From the NCBI GenBank assembly GCA_008360975.2, contig CM039194.1, positions 9,658,426 to 9,722,425 of the forward strand: 64,000 bases of DNA, read 5' to 3'. The notes below the pieces were generated by a model. The model ran no database searches, was not told where the DNA came from, and saw only the letters and a list, made by a program, of their open reading frames with translations. Positions 45,401-55,513 of the stretch are shown here, one piece after another; position 1 is the stretch's first letter, and each line of letters begins with the position of its first letter. The position numbers were made by a program, and so were the translations under genes. The stretch comes from Lichenostomus cassidix. Lineage: Eukaryota > Chordata > Aves > Passeriformes > Meliphagidae.

Positions 45401-48400
45401 GATCAAAAACCGAAGAAAGCAGTGTGCCTTACATGTTCTGAAATGGTTTATCTTTGTAACACCAGAAACTCTGGAATGCTGCCAACACTAATGAACCAGA
45501 GCTGTTTGCTGAGTCACTGGGAGCCTGCAGATCAGAGAGGCAACCAAAGGGAACCTTATCACATGCACCATAGTCCAGACAAGATTTGAGCAGTATAATA
45601 AAAGTAAGTAAATATATTTTTAAATAAATCACAGTCAACGACGGTCAATGGACCTGTACTTTCCTTTCTTTCCTCTCTACTGCTTTGGCAGTGGAATTAT
45701 TGAGAACTTTACCAAATACATTGCAAAGTCTCCAAAGATTTGACAATTAAATGACTTTGTTTCAATGTGACAGTTCACAAAATTATCACTGTGATAATCA
45801 GGGGATACCACTGAGGAGTCAAGTATCCAAGTTCACCTTTGACTTCAAATCGAATTTAACACTATATTTCTCAGTGGCTCTGTTGTGCTTGGACACAGAC
45901 TGCCCTAAATACAGAATTTAGCACTCAATTCACAGGCTTTTGAAACCCCTTAAAGACTGTAGCAAGATTCACACTGCTTTCTAAGATCTCCAAACGCACA
46001 AACAAGATTTGATGGTGTATTAATTGGGTCACAGCAAAGATCCAAGCTACAAGGCTCCTCTGCTGTCACGTCTTTGCGAGCCAGAAATACATTTCCTAAG
46101 AAACAACCTTAAGGTGTAGCAATGAAATCAGCATAATTAACATTTTTCTCTTTGAAATTGGCTGGAGTAACTCTGGTTGGCCATATTTTTCTGTGTGAAG
46201 ACAGATACTCTGCTAAACCACACTTTCAAATACCATCTTCCTCAAATGTACACAGGCACCTGTTTTTCTGAAAGGTTTAACATCCCATAATTCTTAAAAG
46301 TACAGCCTGAACATCCTGGTAAAGGGATACCCAAATTCCAAATACCAGTACTTTATTAGCTAGGTCAATTTGACACTTTGATCAAACAGCAGTAATAAAC
46401 CCACTCTGTTATTAATAGTTTTCAGGTAGTGGTTCTTAATGACTAAACAAATGACTATGAATGTTAGTGCTGTCAGACAGAAACTGTTCTGACCATGGGC
46501 TTACACTGGTGTATTAACTGCACTCAGCAAAGAGATGATTCAATTTAGGTCTACATCATCATATCAGTAAGTGCAGTGGAATCCAGGAGATCATTACTAC
46601 AATAGGAAAAATACTAAGAAGTAGTAATTATTTTTCTCTTCTTTCAGACAAAGACTAAACTGGAAAGTTCATTTTTGTATCACAAGAGATTAACTGCAAT
46701 GCTATTTTTTTCCATTGTTTCAAAAGATTAACAATGTAAGTGCTGCCATTCTCTCTTAAATCTGTTTATGTCCTATAATAATAGCTCCTTGCTGAACTCT
46801 TGCTGAAGAGGTACATTAGAATTTGCTGTGACAATGAACTTGCTCTGTTCTTGGCTAATCAGAAGCTACTCTGACATATTTATAAAATGATATAGAATGG
46901 TCTCTAATAATACTTGCCTAGCACAACAGTATCTCAGCCTGGCACTGTGGTTTCTAGGTACAACAGTATTAAAAAGAGCTTATCACTCAGTTATCATTTG
47001 ATCTGATGTGATTTCAAACTTTAGCTCAAGTTCTTTATCAAAGCTGTTATCTGAAACAGACAGAGCAGTGAGACCAGTTGTAAAACAGTTGTTCCAAAAC
47101 TCCATAAACTTCTCCTCTGAAAAGGGAGCACCATATATACATTTATTTTCATTTGGAAAACCAAGAATATACTCCTTATCTAGGAATGCCCAGTAGGTGT
47201 TCTTTCTGTTGAAGATTAAGACAACTAAAATTCCCATAGCAATAACATAAAGGATGGGAAAAAGAGGAATAACGTTTTCACAAAATCTGTGTGTTAAACA
47301 AAATACTGTTGCACAATTGTCTTCAACTGGCAGAAGTCCCTCCCTCCCACAGTGGGTCTGAAACACCAAAACAAATACCCCTTAATGTGCAAACCTCCAC
47401 TACGAACAGTGCTGGGAGCATGACAAGAGTTTCTCCTGGGCATCCTGCCACCAATAGTCAGGAAAACGTAAATACAATTGTCTTCACTGACCACTGCTGG
47501 GAGAAGTGGCCTGAAATAAGCCCATTTATACATCATGAGGTTTTGTATACTAGATAGAAAGCATAAAAATTGATACAGGCCCTGAAGTCGCTGGACTGTT
47601 TGTGATTTCAATGTTCAGAAAAACGGTTTTAAATATATTTTCAAAACAACTGTGCCCCCTGACAGTTTTGGAAGAAAAGAAAAACATAATAAAGAATTCA
47701 TGTGGATGCTTCCAAGGCAAAATTCAGATGCAGAACAAAATTTCAAATAGGTATTATACTGCTGAGGGATGGGATTGCAAGAACTTGACCCATTGAGGAG
47801 GTCATGAATGGTGTGATTCTTGCATCATTCCTGGAACAAGGACCATGAGCTGAATTCTGTTAAGCTTCTCTTTAGAATGGGCCTGGGTAAGGAACTATAT
47901 CTTCTTTATGTGTTCACAGCATCTTTCCCTACCAAGCAAGCAAGCCAGGCCTGCACTCTTTCCACAAGCATTGCATTTTTCTTTTCCAGTTTTACCTCTC
48001 AAGACGACAAAACCTGATGCTCACAGCCGTGCGCACAGGGCTGACGTTTCCTCTCCCAATGGAGGATCTATCTGGAGGCTCTTTTTTCCTCTTGTGGCAT
48101 CAGTTCCAAATCCCTGCTCCTTTATCCCTACTTTATAACCTTGTTGGGGTAGGACTACCCTTTCTGTGGAAGAGACAGCAGGCCTTGATCCTAGGGGACA
48201 GAGTTGTACAAAAGTATTTCTGCATCTCTCTGAGAGCAAAGGTTCATGCCTATTCTTTCAGAGTGTGATTATATCACCTATCTTATCAAAAGAGTACCTT
48301 TTATCAAAGCTCATTGCTTTGTATTGGCAGAACCAGGCAAGTCCTGAAAACAAACTTAAACACACCTGTTTCTTTTAAGACTAAGCTTGTGGTGGTGGAC

Positions 48401-50087
48401 TTCTCTTTTCGCTCATATTGATCTACAAAATAAGCACTGCTTAAGCACTTTTCCTACATTACTGTCATAAAGCCAAATTCTAGTCTTGCAATTAGTTTTC
48501 AGATCAGTTATGGCTTAATCTACACTGTCAACATTTGGCTTTACTGGCAATCAGAAGGGTATACAGTACACACAACAAAGCAAAGTTACTATTTAGAAAC
48601 CCAGAAGGCCTAGGAGATCTCAGTGTGAAATGTTATGAAACATAATGCAGCAAAATAACCTGCAACCATGATGAAGTAAACAATGTAATTCCTTTATTTC
48701 ACAAAACTTTTTTTTAAAAAAGAGCCCCAAACCTGCTGGATAGTTTTCTAGGGACTACTTGATACAAAATCTTTCATACCCAACTGCATTGAAACATGAT
48801 TTTCAAAGCAACTGTAATTGTCTTGTTCCCACATAAGTCTTTCAACTCTGGGCTGTACCTAAGAACCTAGGTACTGTTTTTATTAATTGCACTCTTGCTC
48901 CTTCACTCATTTATTTCTTCTGCTCTTCAGAATGGGGGAGGCAGTGGATTTGCAAAGTTCCCTACAGACCTGTTGCTAAGTGACAGCCACACACAGTCCT
49001 GGGGAAAAAATGGTTGTTCACTTACATGGTCAAGAGATAAATAACAAGTCTCATCCAAGTACATTTCAACAAGTCTCCTTCCATCTCTACAAATGAAGCA
49101 ACCTCAGTTTTATACCACCCTGCTTGCATAGGAGCTGGTTCCAGCTGCTGACTTCAGACACAATTGCACGGGCCTCCTACAACTTACTTTTAAAGATTAC
49201 AGAAGAAACAAAAGGATTACAGGGAGATGCAAGTCACAGAAACAGCCTGTTGCCCTCGCTGTCTCCTACACGCACAAACACGTCAGCCTCGAGTCTCCAT
49301 CCCAGCGCTCCCGAGCTGGAGCCGGTGCGGAGCTCAGGAACCTGCATTCACCTGCGCCTGCAGTACTCGCAGTCCCCTCGGAGGAACACCCACACCAGAC
49401 AGTCCGTATGGGCTGCTCAAATCCTGCAGGCAGACATATTGCAGCCTCTACAAGAAGTGACAGTCCTAAAAGAATAAGGAGCCCCGTTTCCAGACAAACA
49501 TTTATTTTTACCACCCTCGGAAGCTTTTGCTTAAGGTTTAAAATACGTCATTTGGCTTGTTTTTTAAATTAAGTCATTCACACTAGGCAGGTAACTTTTA
49601 TGGCACGGGCTCTTCATCCCGAAGTGAAATACACGGAAAACACATCCTGCTGTTTTTTGCCTTGTGCTTTTAGCAGTCTCCCTCGATTATCCTGCCCTGC
49701 CCGGCGATCCCCGGTGGGAACGACGAGGACGGAGCGGGGAACAGGGGACATGGGGACCGCGGCCCCACAGCCCCGGCCGCTCCTGCACCCCCGCCGGGCT
49801 CCTTCCAGCCCCACACCGTCATTCCATAGCGGATTCCATGGAAATACAGCCCCGCTGCCACCATTTCGCGGGGCGCGGGTGGATCTCCCGGCTTCACCCC
49901 AGGCACAGCGAGCAGCGGCTGAACCGACCCCCGGCTTCCCTCAGGGGAGGGGAGCGGCACCCCTCCTTCCCGCGGCGCGCCCGGCCGGCTGGGGCCCCCC
50001 CGCCGCCGCCGGGTGTCACCGCGCCGCGACACAGCCCCCCGCGCCCCCTCCTTCCCGCACAGCGGGCGGGCCCCGGCGGTGACTTAC
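42473..50087 (-). other. MACROH2A1 intron 1
   Basis: A 7,615-bp GT-AG intron running from the CpG island to the start-codon exon. It includes the island's GC-rich downstream shoulder (about 49.7-50.08 kb) and the unrecognised open frame at 46,983-47,357. No mobile element was recognised. Confidence 0.85.
46983..47357 (-). other. Unrecognised open frame in intron 1 behind an acceptor-like site; possible exon
   Basis: On the MACROH2A1 strand, TTTGTTTTGGTGTTTCAG resembles a good splice acceptor. The 124 codons that follow are open to a TGA at 46,985-46,983, while the same frame has a TAA just upstream of the acceptor. The peptide has Cys-rich stretches (NCATVFCLTHRFCENV), one strongly hydrophobic segment (IPLFPILYVIAMGILVVLIF) flanked by NRK, and a polar tail with CIYGAPFSEEKFMEFW. 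That is the order of a single-pass membrane protein's C-terminal exon. I do not recognise the family. AT-rich DNA easily yields hydrophobic open frames, so chance is a real alternative, as is a degraded gene or an unknown alternative exon. Confidence 0.25.
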
Positions 50088-50235
50088 AGCGCGGGCAAGA
50101 TGTCTCCGGTCGGCCGACGGCGGCCCCGCTCCCGTCCCCGCTCCCGTCCCTGGTGCCGCTGCTCCGCTCCGCTCCGCCCGCGGGGCCACCGGGATCGGCT
50201 GGACGGGCTGGCGGAGCTCCCACAATGCCCCGCGC
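50088..50235 (-). other. MACROH2A1: MACROH2A1 exon 1, non-coding 5' UTR (5' end approximate)
   Basis: On the minus strand the CpG island contains a consensus donor: exon end at 50,088, then GTAAGTC starting at 50,087. This is the only strong donor noticed at the island core, and it faces the exon 2 acceptor 7.6 kb downstream. A non-coding first exon followed by an ATG-bearing second exon is the known layout of vertebrate MACROH2A1. The 3' boundary is seen directly. The 5' boundary is a guess, because no TATA box or Inr fixes the start, and transcription probably initiates over a range between about 50.15 and 50.3 kb. Confidence 0.7.
50217..50235 (+). promoter_or_regulatory. ZNF143/Staf-type site (SBS) in promoter
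   Basis: The 19 bases match the Staf-binding consensus YWCCCRNMATSMMYYRCRR at 18 of 19 positions (core CCCACAATGC). Sites of this type are common close to the start of CpG-island housekeeping genes. It lies about 130 bp upstream of the exon 1 donor, so probably at or just upstream of the start site. Confidence 0.5.
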
Positions 50236-50280
50236 GCCCGCGCGTCACATCCACCGCCCGCCCCTCACGGCGGGGCCGCC

Positions 50281-50370
50281 TCACGATCCCGCACGATCCA
50301 GCACGATCCAGCACGGTCCCCGCGGTCCCCTCACGGTGCCGCACGATCCACTCACGGATCCCCTCACGAT
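50281..50370. repeat. 10-bp minisatellite, (GCACGATCCA)n, about 9 degenerate units
   Basis: Consecutive 10-base blocks read TCACGATCCC, GCACGATCCA, GCACGATCCA, GCACGGTCCC, then more diverged units up to CCCTCACGAT. The repeat is CpG-containing and sits immediately upstream of the presumed transcription start. Confidence 0.8.
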
Positions 50371-50838
50371 ACCCCGCGGCTGGGCCACCAGAGCCGCGAT
50401 CCCGGAGGTTCCCAGGGGTCCTCCTGCTTCTCCTCCCGCCCGTGCGGGCTCCAGGCAGCAGCTGGCCCGGCTCGGCTGTTGAAAAGCCCGGTCCCTGCGT
50501 GGGGCTGGGCTTTGGCACCGCGGCCTCCGCAGCTGCTCCCGGCCGAGCCATTGTGTACAAACGTATTCGCTCCTAAATGTTCGGGACAGGGAGGTCAAAG
50601 CGGGGGGTTCGCGCTGTATTCCTCCCAAGTTTGTTCATGGAGGGAAGAGGAGAAGCAGCTGGATTGTTCTGTGAGGCATTACTTTCTTCCTCATGTTGTA
50701 CAAAAATGGCTCAGTGCCATTTTACCCAGGCCCCAGATGGAGCCTTTGGAGGCGTTTGTGCATGGGCCACAAAGCTGTCCTTGAGCTCACCTTGCCGGCT
50801 TGGGAGCGCTGGGTTGCCGCTGCCCCTGCCGCACGTCC

Positions 50839-50910
50839 GTGACACACCGAGGGCTCAGTCCCTCTGCCACCTCTGTGACACACCGAGGGCTCAGTCCCTC
50901 TGCCACCTCT
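50839..50910. repeat. Perfect 36-bp tandem duplication
   Basis: Bases 50,839-50,874 and 50,875-50,910 are identical (unit begins GTGACACACCGAGGGCTCAG and ends GCCACCTCT). The lack of divergence indicates a recent duplication or a variable-number locus just upstream of the CpG island. Confidence 0.9.
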
Positions 50911-51241
50911 CCTCTCCTGCCTTCTCCAGGCGCCTCGCCCGCCGGCTGCCAGTGGGAAAGAGGAGCTGCCACAGCAGATCTTGGCTGCAGGACAGACACG
51001 TCACAACATACTGCCACTATGTTTACAATGGTGGGACTAGAGGCAGCTGGAGTTTTGAATGTCCTGGAAGATTCCCGGCTTGCTGGTGCTCCCAGGCTCT
51101 TGTGCCACTGCCGTTTGAATGGAGCATCCTCTTTCTTCATTACCCAGAGCAGAATACCAGCCCGTAGCCTCCTCCCCAGTGTCCCTTTCTGTTCTTTCAT
51201 GGGTAGAAGTGTAGCAAGTGACAAGTGGCACAATACTATTA

Positions 51242-51254
51242 CTACCAGAGGGCA
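51242..51254 (+). promoter_or_regulatory. CTCF-like core motif
   Basis: CTACCAGAGGGCA matches the CTCF core CCASYAGRKGGCR at 12 of 13 positions. It lies about 1 kb upstream of the promoter island. This is a motif match only, with no evidence of occupancy. Confidence 0.4.
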
Positions 51255-51825
51255 AGGAGTTTCTCTCCTGCTCTTCTCATCAACTCCTCTGAGCTCCAGC
51301 TCTCCTTATTTTGGTGAGTATCAGCATATCATCACAGTGCCTTTGTCATGCAAATAGAAAGCAGTAAGGAAGGAGGGGCTTTTAAAGGAAAAAAAAAAAG
51401 CAGGGAAGTGGAGACAGCCTATGTAAAACATGAGGGACTGGTCTGAGAAATATCCGTTCAAAAAGTGTTTCAGGCATTATAATTGTGGTTCTCTCATCCA
51501 TCTAAATGGCCAGGTGTGGTCTGGATTTTAACACAGCTAAACTCAGTGTCTCCCGAGGCATCCTTCATTACTTCTCAGTGCTCCACACGGTCAAATGCAA
51601 ACTTGTCCTGACTGCACTCTAAGTGCTAATTGTACCCTGCGTGTCAAGCAGTGGGGCAGTTTTGCCTAACAAAGGCTCCCTGCTGGATAAGTACTCTGTA
51701 GTCCTTGATTGCCCTTAACCCAAGGATGTGGATACAGTCCTTACTAGGCCATCTGCCATGGCTTTTCTTACACCGCTGAGGACACTTTCCCTGGGTTCCT
51801 ATCCATACACATCATCTCCTTCCCA

Positions 51826-51854
51826 CCTCCCCCTCCTCCTCCTCTTCCTCCTCC
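51826..51854. repeat. CCT-rich polypyrimidine tract
   Basis: An imperfect (CCT)n run of pyrimidines about 1.3 kb upstream of the CpG island. It is purine-only on the other strand. Confidence 0.8.
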
Positions 51855-52139
51855 ACATTGCCCCGCTCCCTTTTTCCTTGCTGGTAGTGCTGCCCACGCA
51901 GTAACCTTTTCCATATGCTGTGCACAGCACCCAACAGAGCTGGTCCTCCAGTGCTTGGCTCTTCCCACTCTGTTTTCCTGTTACCCACGCAAGTTTTATT
52001 TAAATTTAAAAAAATCCAACAAAGCAAAAAACAAACCCAAACCACAAAACCAACCCCCCCTCCCAATATCTCTGTTCATTTGAGCTGCAAAGGCCCATGT
52101 GAAATTTAAAGAACTCACAACATTGTCTAATGGGGTTGA

Positions 52140-52225
52140 TGGAAGGCTGCAAGGGGTAGGGAGCTGTTGGCTGGAACTAGATGATCTTTAAGGTGCCTTC
52201 CAACCCAAACCATTCTATGATTCTG
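52140..52225 (+). mobile_element. CR1 3' tail fragment
   Basis: It reads GGAACTAGATGATCTTTAAG and CCTTCCAACCCAAACCATTC followed by TATGATTCTG. Only the last part of the element is present. Confidence 0.85.
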
Positions 52226-54758
52226 CAAGGGCAAATAGAAGGGAAACGAGTGTAGGTAGCTCACTAAGCTCTTCTACTATCATTGTTCATTTGTCTGGTT
52301 TGAAGGGGAGTCCATGGATTTTGTGCTTTTGAAGAAAGCCTTCAAAACACAATCAGTGAGAATTTCTGGAGTGGGAGCTGCCTGAGTTTGGGCCTGAACA
52401 ATTTGTTCATGGAATAGGATGTTAGCATGAAGACTGCTGTTGATAATTTTTAATGTTAGCATTGACTGGCTCACCTCCCACCAAAACACAGATTTATCAT
52501 ATTGAACATCTGCTGGGTCTACAAAGAGTGACCATTTTGAAAGCACACAATGTGTCATGACTGTCTAGAAGTTGCTACAAAAGCCTGTGAAACTACACTT
52601 ACATGAACTACCTCACTAAAACAAGCCGTGGCTTAGATTTTGTTCTCTTTGCCAGTTGTGCTTTATTTATTTATATATAGAATGATAAAAAGCACCTTTC
52701 CAGGGTTCCACTGTCTTTATTTCTAATATAAACTGTTCATGTTCTTACATTCTTTTTCCTCTTATTTAATTTTGACACTCTAATTCTATAATCAATTTTA
52801 GCAACCTCAAGGGACTGTTTGCAGAAGGTTCTGAGTGATTGAGAATATAAACACTTGACTTGTTTATGCAGCAGAGGTGGTGGAGAAGGAAATACTACCT
52901 GTGAGGGGGCAGAGCAGTGTGGGAAGGGCTGTGGCTGGGAGTAATCCTCTTAAACTTAGGTGTTTTCACTTTGGGATAGCTATCCTGATTCTCAATGCAT
53001 CACCTCATTTGTCACTGGTATTTGGTTGTTGTTGTATGTTTGTTGGCTATTGAGAACATGTCCTAGGTTACTGCAAGTTGCTGAAATATTCCTTCAGGAT
53101 GTCGTGTGCCCAGCCAGCAGATCCCTGCTGTTTTTCTTTCACCTTCTCAGGGTCAAAAGAAAGTGCATATTGCTCAGACACAAGTCCTGACAACTGAGAT
53201 ATCCTGATTTTTCAGAACATTTCTTCCTGCCTTGACATTCTCAAGGCGGTGGTGACTCTGGATTAATTGCCAGGTCTGTTGTTCTGCAGTAGAAATGCTG
53301 ACTGGTGCTGATATGTTATGGTGAGATTAATACTTCCAGAACACAAGAAGTGGATGTCTGGGCTTTCTTCCTGGTAGACAGAGATAAGTTAGTACCAATA
53401 ACTACTTTGTTCCAAATCTTTATACGCAGGCAACCTCTTATTGTTTTCCCCAAAATGATATTTGTGCACCTTTCTCAAACATATATGGCATTTGTCATTG
53501 CTTTCTTTTAGAAAAAATGTCAATTATGGAAATTTTTATCAATGTTTATACCCCCTGTCAGAAAATGTTTAATTGCTTAAAAAATATTTTAAATAAAATG
53601 TCACTTTTTTAAAAAAGAAGGCAAACTTTTTTAATTCCTGAACTGGAAAATGAGGGCCACTGTGATAACTACACCTTTTTAACAAATTTTGTAAAATCAT
53701 TATTAATCTGTAGTTTTGGGATAATATTAACCTGCAATATAATTATTTTCAAAATCTGCTTCTTCTAAATAAAATCTAAGTGCCTTTTGATTTATAAAAC
53801 CAACAGCCCAATAGCATTATGACACAATGACATAAGGAAACATAAATGCCTCTTTCCCAGCAATATGGGAGAAGAGGAAGAAGTGTGCTTTAAAACAAGC
53901 CTGATGCAGCCTGGAGCACCCAAGGAACAGATGCAATTGTCTGTCTCTCCTGTGGTCACAGCTGCTCCCAACATGACCTGGCTCCCAGGTTGTCCTTTAG
54001 GCAAATCAGTTAATTCCTTTCTGGTATTCAAAACAGCCTCTTGGCATTGCAGCATTTTTAATGTCAAGTGGCAGGGGAAAGTCCTGCATTATTGTGCAAA
54101 GAAAATATTAAATCCAAGAGCTGTGATTTATATTATTAAGTCAAAGAATTCAAAATTACTTCCCATGATGATCAGCTCAATGGTTCCTGGTAGCTGGTGT
54201 AAAGCTTGGCAGATAGTCATGTAGTAATAACTCGTATTTTTAATATTTAGTTATTAAATCCCGTTGCTCCACTACATTAATTTTCCATGTAAGCAATAGC
54301 TGTAGTTGCCAGAGGGATTTTATATAATTGCAGATGGTAGGAGACATAGTTGGTAATTGCAGAAATGCAGAGGGAGATGTCCAGGAGATGATCTTCTATT
54401 AAGATGTGGCCGTTGCTATGGCATACTTTCCTAGCTGCTGTTCTGCATGGGATTGCTATGATGCATCATTTCATAGAAGAGGTTATTTTTAAAGCAGACC
54501 CATTTCTTTGCCTGCAAAAGCAAAATCAGATCACCTCTCTTAGGAATATTAATTAAAAAAGCTTCTGTGCTGGACAGCAGACATTATATAGAATATGGTT
54601 CATGAAGGAGGCAAGAGAATTAGAGTCCACCATAATAGCAGGCTGCAATGAATTCAGGCATTTTCACATCCATTTCATGAGACAAACCCTACTCCTTAAA
54701 TGAAACAAAACTTCCCTTACAGATATGAAGATTATTGGCTGTTTTAGCAAACAAAAGT

Positions 54759-54771
54759 TTACCAGAGGGCG
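54759..54771 (+). promoter_or_regulatory. CTCF-like core motif, weaker
   Basis: TTACCAGAGGGCG matches the CTCF core at 11 of 13 positions and has the same orientation as the motif at 51,242-51,254. It could be chance. Confidence 0.25.
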
Positions 54772-55037
54772 ATGTCCTCAGTTTAACCTGAGCTTCATAA
54801 ATTCATTATATCAGAGACAGCCCATCATTCCTTCTGTTCCTTTTGAAGTATGTTCCCTGCATGGAGGTACAGAATAAGGTGGTGCCAGATATTTGTGATG
54901 GACACAGAAGTATGTTCATGTCAAAAGTGCCTAGTGACGTGGTCAGCCTGGCTTTTGCTGAAGGATCCAAAGAGCGCAAGGAATGCAGGAGCTGCTCGAT
55001 TGCTTTGTAGAAACAGTTTGCATCTCCATCCCTCTTT

Positions 55038-55513
55038 AGGAATCACAGAATCACAGAATGGTTTGGGTTGGATGGAGCCTTAAGGCTCATCTCTTTCCAG
55101 CTTTCTGCCATGGGCAGGGACACCTTCCAGTAGACCAGGTTGCTCAAAATCCTGTCCAGCCTGGATGAACACTTTCATGGATGGGGCAATCCCAGCTCCT
55201 CTGGGCAACCTCAGCCAGGGCCTTGCCACCCTCAGAGAAAAGAATTTCCTCCTAACATCCAAAATAAGTCTCCCCTCTTTCAGTTTAAAATCATTCTCCC
55301 TTGTCTTATCACTAGGAATAGGACATCTGCCCTTGTAAAATGTTTCCATCCATTTGTTTTATAAGCACTATTTAAGTACTGAGAGTTCACAGTGTGGTCT
55401 CCCTGGAGCCTTCTCTTCTTCATGTTGAACACCCCCAGCTCTCTCAGCCTGTCTCTGTAGCAGAGGTGCTCCAGCCCTGTGAGCATCCTCATGAGCTCCT
55501 TTGGGCAGGTTAA
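55038..55513 (-). mobile_element. CR1 LINE 3' fragment, about 475 bp, the longest copy in the window
   Basis: The plus strand begins AATCACAGAATCACAGAATG, the reverse complement of the CR1 tail. It runs through GACACCTTCCAGTAGACCAG, CTCTGGGCAACCTCAGCC and AGAATTTCCTCCTAACATCC to CTCTCAGCCTGTCTCTGTAG. It includes the region just before the 3' UTR, but no intact reverse transcriptase frame. Confidence 0.95.

Larger units (their letters stand above)
49720..50560. promoter_or_regulatory. MACROH2A1: CpG-island promoter of MACROH2A1
   Basis: This is the only CpG-dense block of the window. It is GC-rich throughout and sits between AT-rich intron 1 and the upstream flank. It contains GC boxes (GGGCGG at 50,064-50,069; CCGCCC at 50,174-50,179), repeated GCTCC and CCCGCTCCCGTC units at about 50.12-50.18 kb, a Staf/ZNF143-like site and a CRE half site (CGTCA at 50,243-50,247). 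There is no obvious TATA box, so dispersed initiation of a housekeeping-type promoter is expected. Long open frames across the island on both strands are a composition effect. Confidence 0.88.

Noticed and set aside
49664..50576. Long plus-strand open frames (272 and 187 codons) across the CpG island, and matching minus-strand frames
   Set aside because: GC-rich, stop-poor DNA gives long frames in all six readings. The peptides are Pro/Arg/Ala-rich with no domain, and the region is the MACROH2A1 promoter and exon 1.
50577..51357. Plus-strand frames of 196 and 185 codons just upstream of the promoter
   Set aside because: They overlap in different frames, contain the 36-bp duplication as a repeated peptide and show no recognisable domain or splice structure. 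A divergent non-coding RNA is possible but cannot be shown.
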